The notes below the pieces were generated by a model that was not told the origin of the DNA, searched no databases, and saw only the letters and a program-made list of their open reading frames with translations. DNA of 5,670 nucleotides from an uncultured Eubacteriales bacterium (lineage in GTDB: Bacteria; Bacillota; Clostridia; Lachnospirales; Lachnospiraceae): contig UQZF01000176.1 in NCBI GenBank assembly GCA_900545455.1, forward strand, positions 1-5,670. Direction: 5' to 3'. This document shows, in pieces, positions 1-4,417 of the stretch. The first letter of the stretch is position 1, and the number at the start of each line of letters is the position of its first letter. The position numbers and the translations under genes are program-made.

Positions 1-831
1 GATTGCAGCCTCATGAATTATCGCCGCGTCGATATTTTTTGCCCTGATTTCAGGAATTGAACCGACCTCTGCGTTGTCCATGATAATCGAGTCGCACTGT
101 ATGTGCGCGTGGCACTTGGCGTTGCCGACAGCCCTCGGATGGAAGGTCTGAACCGACTTGCCCTTTCCGACCGACCTTGAGACTATCTGCGCCGAGCTGT
201 CAGCTCCGTTTAACTGAACCTCAATGTCCGACTCCGCGGTCTGCTCTCCCTCGGTCATAAGACGCTCTGTGACGTAGAGCTTGGCATTCTTATCAAGCTC
301 GACATTCGTCTCCCTTATCGTCGAGTCGACGCCCTTTATCTGAGCCGTGTCGAGCGTGAACACCGAGTTCTCGCCGACAAAAATATTCGTCACGGGATTT
401 AAAACCCTTGCACCGCTTCCGTTTCCCTCACCGTAGTGCTTCTCCTCGTAACGCACATTTGCATTTTTGCCGACATGGAAGGTGTGGACTCCGTCATGCC
501 TGCTCTCGTTGCATCCGCTGTTGTGGATTCCGCAGCCCGCGATTATCGCAACGTCCGCGCCGTCCTCAATGTAAAAATCATTGTACACCAAGTCCTTCAT
601 TCCCGACACACTCACAACGACTGGGATGTAAACCGCCTCGCCCTTTGTTTTGCCGTCAATGTAAATATCAATTCCCGGCTTGTCAGCCTTCTTCTTAATC
701 TTGATATGTTCGCTGTCTCCGTGACAGATTGATGTTCCGTTCTGCCTTAAATTGAACGCTCCCGTCTGGCTGAACCTCTTGTCATTAATTACGTCAAGCA
801 CTTCCTGTGTGACACTGTCAAGCTGTACCAT
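1..831 (-). CDS. sufB: SufB/SufD-family Fe-S cluster assembly scaffold protein (partial, C-terminus outside window)
   Basis: The frame is open for 277 codons from ATG at 829-831 to the window edge and is cut only by that edge. SufB/SufD proteins are cytosolic beta-helix scaffolds that receive sulfur and iron and pair with the ATPase SufC. Family landmarks in order: TGAFNLRQNG near residue 23, a YNDFYIEDGADV block near 83, AGCGIHN near 98, HDGVHTFHVGKNA near 112, EKHYGEG near 130, IKGVDSTIRE near 165, then QCDS (Cys246) and IHEAA (His273, Glu274). The last two match the region of E. coli SufB Cys405 and His433/Glu434, so the protein is SufB-like at the cluster site although databases often name this short form SufD. 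Usual length of the short clostridial form is about 310 residues, so about 35 are missing. The ATG overlaps the sufC stop by one base (TAATG), with GGAGGG 9 bases upstream, indicating translational coupling. Family is certain; the SufB versus SufD name is less so. Confidence 0.93.
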   Translation of the reverse strand, partial: MVQLDSVTQEVLDVINDKRFSQTGAFNLRQNGTSICHGDSEHIKIKKKADKPGIDIYIDGKTKGEAVYIPVVVSVSGMKDLVYNDFYIEDGADVAIIAGCGIHNSGCNESRHDGVHTFHVGKNANVRYEEKHYGEGNGSGARVLNPVTNIFVGENSVFTLDTAQIKGVDSTIRETNVELDKNAKLYVTERLMTEGEQTAESDIEVQLNGADSSAQIVSRSVGKGKSVQTFHPRAVGNAKCHAHIQCDSIIMDNAEVGSIPEIRAKNIDAAIIHEAAI

Positions 832-1571
832 TATGCTCTGCCCTCCACTCTGTCCATACACTTACGGCATCTTTCCGTTCCCTCAAGATAAGGTAAAACC
901 TCGTCCATTGTCCCGATTTTTGTAATGGAACCATTGTCGATAATCATGATTCTGTCCGCCATATTGATGATTTTTTCCTGATGCGAGATTACGATGAGGC
1001 TCTGCTTCTTCTGCTTGTGAATCTCATCAAACTTTCCGATGAGCATCGAAAAGCTCCACAGGTCAATGCCCGCCTCAGGCTCATCAAATATACACAGCGA
1101 ATGCTCCTTTGCAAGCACTGAGGCAATCTCTATTCTCTTCATCTCACCGCCCGAGAGCGTTCCGTCAACCTGACGACCGATATAATCCTTGGCGCAGAGC
1201 CCCACGTCCGTGAGCAGATTGCAGCACTCAGGCTCCGTAAGCTCCCTGCCCGCGGCAATCGCTAGAAGTCTTGCAACCGTCATTCCCTTAAATCTCGGCG
1301 GTTGCTGAAAAGCAAAGCCAATACCTGCATTTACGCGGTGATTGATGTCGTACTCCGTGATGTCCTCGCCGTTTAACTCAATCTTACCTCCATCCGCTCT
1401 CTCAATTCCCATAAGCGCCTTGGCGAGCGTCGACTTTCCGCCGCCGTTTGGTCCTGTGATAACTAACATCTCCCCGTCATCCACATGAAATGACATATTA
1501 TTCAGGAGACATTTTCTGCCATCCCCGTCATTTACACTCAATGTCAAATTCTCTACATTCAGCACCTTCAT
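831..1571 (-). CDS. sufC: SufC-type Fe-S cluster assembly ATPase (ABC ATPase)
   Basis: Cytosolic ABC-type ATPase that powers conformational change in the SufB scaffold during Fe-S cluster assembly; it is not a transporter and has no membrane segment. With the start at 1571 the protein has 246 residues, the usual SufC size. Motifs: Walker A GPNGGGKST (40-48), Q-loop FAFQQPPRFKG (86-96), signature LSGGEMKR (139-146), Walker B CIFDEP (160-165) and D-loop AGID (167-170), switch His197 in VISHQ. The C-terminus has an uncommon CRKC pair (235-238). The frame stays open upstream to another ATG at 1664, adding 31 poorly family-like residues. The 1571 ATG has GAGGT only one base away, which is poor spacing, while the 1664 ATG lacks a clear Shine-Dalgarno, so the start is undecided; family length favours 1571. 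First gene of the sufC-sufB operon, with its own promoter at 1682-1710. Confidence 0.93.
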   Translation of the reverse strand: MKVLNVENLTLSVNDGDGRKCLLNNMSFHVDDGEMLVITGPNGGGKSTLAKALMGIERADGGKIELNGEDITEYDINHRVNAGIGFAFQQPPRFKGMTVARLLAIAAGRELTEPECCNLLTDVGLCAKDYIGRQVDGTLSGGEMKRIEIASVLAKEHSLCIFDEPEAGIDLWSFSMLIGKFDEIHKQKKQSLIVISHQEKIINMADRIMIIDNGSITKIGTMDEVLPYLEGTERCRKCMDRVEGRA

Positions 1572-1653
1572 TACCTCTATTCTTTTTCGCGCGGCGGATA
1601 TTTTACCTGCCCATGCTTCATAAAATTTAATTAAAGTATTTCTTATTTTTTGC

Positions 1654-1674
1654 AGCCGATACATTTCATCGGCT
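1654..1674 (-). promoter_or_regulatory. Inverted repeat at the predicted 5' end of the sufCB transcript
   Basis: AGCCGAT, a 7-base spacer, then ATCGGCT: a perfect 7-bp inverted repeat starting about where transcription from the promoter at 1682-1710 should begin. The alternative sufC ATG (1662-1664) lies in its loop. It could be a repressor operator covering +1 or a 5' RNA hairpin that affects the upstream start. No known regulator is assigned. Confidence 0.4.
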
Positions 1675-1681
1675 CTATATA

Positions 1682-1710
1682 AATATATATTTTATCTCGG
1701 TCTTTTTCAA
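1682..1710 (-). promoter_or_regulatory. Predicted sigma-70-type promoter of sufC-sufB
   Basis: On the minus strand TTGAAA (1705-1710) and TATATT (1682-1687) are separated by 17 bases; each differs from consensus by one base. Transcription would start near 1675, leaving a leader of about 100 bases to the ATG at 1571 or only about 11 to the ATG at 1664. It lies just downstream of the terminator of the preceding gene, as expected for an independent operon. Confidence 0.6.
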
Positions 1711-1755
1711 GCCGTTTCGGTGCTAATTTAGATAAGTTTAATTTTTGAAAATTGC

Positions 1756-1791
1756 AAAAAAATGCCTGTCGGCTGTGTGACCGACAGGCAT
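1756..1791 (-). terminator. Intrinsic terminator of the MetE-like gene
   Basis: ATGCCTGTCGG (1762-1772) and CCGACAGGCAT (1781-1791) form a perfect 11-bp stem with an 8-base loop. Read on the minus strand the stem is followed by seven T residues (1756-1762). It begins seven bases after the stop codon of the MetE-like gene. The plus strand has no T-run after the stem, so it works in one direction only. Confidence 0.93.
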
Positions 1792-1798
1792 CTAAAAA

Positions 1799-2914
1799 TT
1801 ATTTCCAGATTTCTTCCGCAACGCTCTTTACAAGCTCAAGCTTTGCCCACTGCTGCTCCTCCGTGAGCTTGTTTCCGATCTCGCAGGATGCAAAACCGCA
1901 CTGAGGGCTGAGACATATTCTGTCAAGCGGTATGTATTTTGCCGCCTCGTGGATTCTCTCAATTACCTTCTGCTTATCCTCAAGCTCAGGTTTCTTCGTC
2001 GTGATGAGTCCGAGCACAACCTTCTTGTTTCCGTTTACATGTGCGAGCGGCTCAAAGCCTCCGCTTCTCTCATCGTCAAACTCAAGATAGTACGCATCGA
2101 CATTCTCCTGCTCGAAAAGTACCTTTGCGACGTCGTCGTAAGCACCGCTGCTCGCATAGGTCGAATGGAAATTGCCACGGCAGACATGTGTAGCCACGGT
2201 CATATCCTCAGGCACATCCTCAATCGCAAGGTTGTTGATTCTCACAAAGAGCTCCTGAACCTTCAAAAGTCCCGCCTCGTCCGTGTCGAAGAACAGCTTC
2301 GCCATAGGATCGACAAGCATTCCCCATGAGCAGTCATCGAGCTGAAGATTACGGCAGCCTGCCGCATAGAGGTCAGCAATAATCTTCTTGTAGCCCTCTG
2401 CGATGTCCTTTACAAGCTCCTCATTGTCAGCGTAATACTTAGCGGTATTCTCAGCCGCAAAAGGAAGTATCATCTGCTCAAGGAACTGCGCAGGAGCAGG
2501 AATCGTCTGCTTTGCAACCGTGTTCTCGTCCTCGAACTGCTTAACGAACTTAAAATGCTCAACAAACGGGTGAACCTTGCTGACGCCGACCTTTCCCGTC
2601 AAATATGTATCATCAATCATAGCCTGCTCACCGTGGAACGGAAGTCCCGTCTCAGTCTTTGAATGTCCGACACCGTCAAAGCCCCACATAAAGTCGAGAT
2701 GCCATGTCGCACGTCTGAACTCGCCGTCGGTTATCACATGATAGCCCGCCTTCTTCTGTTTTGCCACAAGCTCTGTGATGCACTCGTCCTCCACCTTTTT
2801 AAGCTGTGCCGCATCTATCTTACCTGCCTGAAAATCGGCTCTCGCCTCTTTTAAACGCGCCGGGCGCAAAAAACTGCCTACAAAATCATAACGGAATGGG
2901 ATGTTATTGCTCAT
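1799..2914 (-). CDS. MetE-like methionine synthase core protein (YxjG/YxjH-type, cobalamin-independent family)
   Basis: Homologue of the C-terminal catalytic barrel of cobalamin-independent methionine synthase, which methylates homocysteine to methionine in the cytosol. At 371 residues it is about half of classical MetE (about 750) and matches the short YxjG/YxjH proteins of Bacillus. The zinc site is visible: His243 and Cys245 in THVCRGNF, Glu278 in YYLEFDDE, Cys339 in LSPQCGF, corresponding to the His/Cys/Glu/Cys ligands of MetE. The N-terminal VGSFLRP (12-18), VITDGEFRR (60-68) and LQLDDCSW (190-197, substrate-binding Asp region) are also typical. The start is well supported by AGGAGG (2921-2926) six bases before the ATG. 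Monocistronic: own promoter upstream, terminator directly downstream. The methyl donor is uncertain, because the N-terminal half that helps bind folate in full MetE is absent. No SAM or cobalamin riboswitch was recognised upstream. Confidence 0.9.
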   Translation of the reverse strand: MSNNIPFRYDFVGSFLRPARLKEARADFQAGKIDAAQLKKVEDECITELVAKQKKAGYHVITDGEFRRATWHLDFMWGFDGVGHSKTETGLPFHGEQAMIDDTYLTGKVGVSKVHPFVEHFKFVKQFEDENTVAKQTIPAPAQFLEQMILPFAAENTAKYYADNEELVKDIAEGYKKIIADLYAAGCRNLQLDDCSWGMLVDPMAKLFFDTDEAGLLKVQELFVRINNLAIEDVPEDMTVATHVCRGNFHSTYASSGAYDDVAKVLFEQENVDAYYLEFDDERSGGFEPLAHVNGNKKVVLGLITTKKPELEDKQKVIERIHEAAKYIPLDRICLSPQCGFASCEIGNKLTEEQQWAKLELVKSVAEEIWK

Positions 2915-2937
2915 ATTGTGCCTCCTGATATATTTTC

Positions 2938-2965
2938 ATTATAGTTTCAGAGTGAAATCGGTTAA
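2938..2965 (-). promoter_or_regulatory. Predicted promoter of the MetE-like gene
   Basis: Minus-strand TATAAT (2938-2943), a perfect -10, lies 11 bases upstream of the AGGAGG ribosome binding site. The best -35 candidate is TTAACC (2960-2965) with 16-base spacing, a 4 of 6 match. This -35 falls within the outer arm of the large inverted repeat at 2946-3244, so promoter and repeat overlap. Confidence 0.55.
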
Positions 2966-3010
2966 TTTATTTTCCCGATGTATAATTGGTTCCAGCCATG
3001 TGCAGCAGCT

Positions 3011-3078
3011 CCGTTGTCCGAAGCAAGTTGTTCTAAGAACTCCGACATAATTATCACCAACGTCCGCCACCGATGCCA
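3011..3078 (+). repeat. Core repeat, copy A
   Basis: 68 bases from CCGTTGTCCGAA to GATGCCA, with GTTGTTCTAAG in the middle. It aligns with copy B (minus strand, 3380-3448) at roughly 70 percent by eye with few gaps: shared blocks are CCGTTGTNCGAA, TGTTCTAAG, CTC, ACA, TATCA, CCGCCA and ATGCCA in the same order. It forms the left half of the inverted repeat at 2946-3244. Confidence 0.7.
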
Positions 3079-3108
3079 ACCGCCCATCCATGGGCTGTGG
3101 CATCTATT

Positions 3109-3179
3109 CCGACATCCCTGTCGGAATTGGCTTAATTACGACCGGAGTCCTAAGAACAACTACGCTTCTCCCAAAAGTC
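3109..3179 (-). repeat. Core repeat, copy C (diverged)
   Basis: Read on the minus strand this carries AGTTGTTCTTAGGACTCCG, followed by TAATTA, CCAA, TCCGAC and GGGATGTC, in the same order as copy A. It is the right half of the inverted repeat at 2946-3244 and is the most diverged copy at its 5' end, where the CCGTTGT block is not clearly retained. Confidence 0.6.
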
Positions 3180-3302
3180 GCGCCGCACATGGCTGGAACC
3201 AATCATACATTCGCGAAGTTTTTTGAACCGATTTCACCCCTGAATTTCATTGATATTAATATATCAGCCTCGCTCTTGATAGTAAAATATATCGTTCCCG
3301 CA

Positions 3303-3331
3303 TTTTGACATAGTTTGAAACTATGTCAAAA
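3303..3331. promoter_or_regulatory. 29-base perfect palindrome, possible operator
   Basis: TTTTGACATAGTTT and its exact reverse complement flank a single central G: 14 paired bases per side. As RNA it would form an 11-bp stem with a 7-base loop. Neither strand has a T-run directly after the stem; a run of seven A (3334-3340) lies on the plus-strand side, so it is not a standard terminator. Symmetry and AT-rich half sites (TAGTTT/AAACTA) suit a dimeric DNA-binding protein, but no regulated promoter is evident beside it. Confidence 0.5.
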
Positions 3332-3355
3332 GCAAAAAAATTTATGTGCATAACA

Positions 3356-3480
3356 GGTATAGGGTATTGGATTTATACTTGGCATTGATGGCGGGATTTT
3401 GATATTTCTCTGTAAGAGCCCTTAGAACACCTTAGGTTCGTACAACGGAATATCCAAGTATAAATCCAACACCTTATACC
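3356..3480 (-). repeat. 125-base hairpin element after the LysR gene, containing core repeat copy B
   Basis: Arms 3356-3382 and 3454-3480 are reverse complements at 25 of 27 positions, enclosing a 71-base loop. The loop plus the last stem bases form core copy B (3380-3448, minus strand): CCGTTGTACGAACC, then GGTGTTCTAAGG, CTCTTACAG, TATCA, CCCGCCATC and ATGCCA. The arms do not match the outer arms of the element at 2946-3244, yet pairing is kept, so base-paired arms around a conserved core seem to be the shared design. It starts 22 bases after the LysR stop and would be in the 3' untranslated region of that transcript, in sense orientation. No T-run directly follows the stem; the nearest is about 15 bases on. 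It may contribute to termination or 3'-end stability. Confidence 0.8.
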
Positions 3481-3502
3481 GTCATGCAATGTATTATTCT
3501 GT

Positions 3503-4399
3503 TCAGATATGCCTCCTAAGCGCCTCCATATACGACACGCCATATCTGCTGAGTGCCGCATCCTTCCTCGTCACAACCCCAATCCGCATCGTGCATTCCG
3601 AGTCGAGCGGCTTGGCAATGATATTCTCGCCGTTTAGCTCCGCGTCGATGACGCCCGAGCAGACCGTGAAGCCGTTCAGTCCGATGAGCAGGTTAAAAAG
3701 CGTCGCCCTGTCGCGCACCATGATATTTTTCGGGAGCTCGAGCGAGCTCAAAAACTCCTCCGAAAAATAGAACGAGTTGTGCTGTCCCTGCTCGAAAACG
3801 AGATACGGGTACGGGAGCAAATCCTGAACCGTCAGCATTTTTCTGTCCGCAAGCGGGTGCTTGTTGGAGATGAATACATGGGGCTTTGCCTCGAACAGCT
3901 CCTCGAATTTGAGATCGCTTTTTGCAATCAGCTTACCGAGCACCGCCTCATTGTGCTCGCTCAGATACAGGATTCCGATTTCACTTCTTCCGACCGACAC
4001 GTCGTCTATGATTTCATAAGTCTGCGTCTCCCTGAGCGTGAAGCTGTACGCGTCGGCATCGTACTCCCTTATCACATCTACAAACGCGTTTACCGCAAAT
4101 GAATAGTGCTGGCACGACACGGAAAAATGCGGCTTTAAATGCCTCTCTCCCCTGAAATGCTCCGTCATGACATCCATCTGCTCCAATATCTGCCTTGCAT
4201 AAGAGAGCAGAGCCTCGCCGTCCCTTGTCAGCTCCACCCCCTTGTTGGTTCTGACAAACGCCGTTATCCCCATTTCCTTTTCAATGCCCTGAATCGCCGT
4301 CGTGAGGCTCGGCTGCGAGATAAAAAGCTTCTCCGCCGCCTCCGTTATGTTCCTGCACTCCGCGACCATGACTATGTACTTTAACTGTTGTAGTGTCAC
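3503..4399 (-). CDS. LysR-family transcriptional regulator
   Basis: A 298-residue DNA-binding regulator of typical LysR length. Residues 1-60 form the winged helix-turn-helix: TLQQLKYIVMVAE, then NITEAAEKLFISQPSLTTAIQGIEKE (18-42) with the recognition helix near 28-40, and the wing FVRTNKGVELT (48-58). A linker helix follows (about 60-88), and from about 91 comes the periplasmic-binding-protein-like effector domain, including LLPYPYLVFEQG near 193. The ligand is not predictable. The start codon is GTG (4397-4399), supported by AGGAGA (4408-4413) eight bases upstream. The gene follows the GH32 gene on the same strand after 17 bases, so the two are probably co-transcribed. LysR regulators more often sit divergent from their targets, and GH32 genes are more often controlled by LacI-type regulators, so the functional link is unproven. 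Confidence 0.93.
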   Translation of the reverse strand: MTLQQLKYIVMVAECRNITEAAEKLFISQPSLTTAIQGIEKEMGITAFVRTNKGVELTRDGEALLSYARQILEQMDVMTEHFRGERHLKPHFSVSCQHYSFAVNAFVDVIREYDADAYSFTLRETQTYEIIDDVSVGRSEIGILYLSEHNEAVLGKLIAKSDLKFEELFEAKPHVFISNKHPLADRKMLTVQDLLPYPYLVFEQGQHNSFYFSEEFLSSLELPKNIMVRDRATLFNLLIGLNGFTVCSGVIDAELNGENIIAKPLDSECTMRIGVVTRKDAALSRYGVSYMEALRRHI

Positions 4400-4407
4400 T
4401 TTTTTGC

Positions 4408-4413
4408 TCTCCT
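4408..4413 (-). promoter_or_regulatory. Ribosome binding site deciding the GTG start of the LysR gene
   Basis: AGGAGA on the minus strand, eight bases before GTG at 4397-4399. The next in-frame ATG (Met11) would remove the first helix of the DNA-binding domain, so the GTG is the start. The site lies just after the stop codon of the GH32 gene. Confidence 0.8.
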
Positions 4414-4417
4414 ATAT

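Larger units (their letters stand above)
2946..3244. repeat. 299-base imperfect inverted repeat (large hairpin element)
   Basis: The two halves are imperfect reverse complements over nearly the whole length. Matching blocks: 2946-2963 with 3226-3244 (one inserted base); 2985-3003 with 3185-3203, a perfect 19-bp pair containing GGTTCCAGCCATG; and 3026-3044 with 3143-3161, 17 of 19 paired. The apex is a strong hairpin: GATGCCA (3072-3078) pairs with TGGCATC (3098-3104), enclosing GCCCAT-CC-ATGGGC (3082-3095). A side hairpin TTCCGACA-TCCC-TGTCGGAA lies at 3107-3126. Each half holds one copy of the core described in the separate repeat entries. There is no transposase and no convincing coding frame. 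It could be a MITE-like non-autonomous element, a structured RNA gene, or a decayed pair of inverted insertions; the sequence does not decide. Confidence 0.8.

Noticed and set aside
408..732. Plus-strand open frames opposite sufB
   Set aside because: Antisense shadows of a clearly conserved minus-strand gene; Arg/His/Cys-rich translations without domain resemblance.
2978..3226. Plus-strand open frame of 82 codons (and an overlapping 72-codon one at 3090-3308)
   Set aside because: It lies entirely inside the inverted repeat and repeat cores, has no family-like sequence and no good ribosome binding site; the pairing structure explains the sequence better than coding.
2934..3251. TTTCATT direct repeat (2934-2940 and 3245-3251) as a target-site duplication of the large inverted repeat
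   Set aside because: Short, AT-rich and offset by five bases from the left end of the inverted repeat, so it may be chance; an empty-site comparison would be needed.
2915..3302. SAM (S-box) riboswitch, cobalamin riboswitch or T-box before the MetE-like gene
   Set aside because: Expected for methionine genes in Bacillota, but none of their conserved motifs could be found; the predicted promoter leaves only about 20 bases of leader.
3303..3340. Palindrome at 3303-3331 as an intrinsic terminator
   Set aside because: The nearby homopolymer is A on the plus-strand downstream side, and on the minus strand the T-run precedes the hairpin instead of following it.
3373..3561. 62-codon minus-strand frame covering the hairpin element and the end of the LysR gene
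   Set aside because: Overlaps the LysR C-terminus in another frame and runs through the hairpin loop; no start signal.
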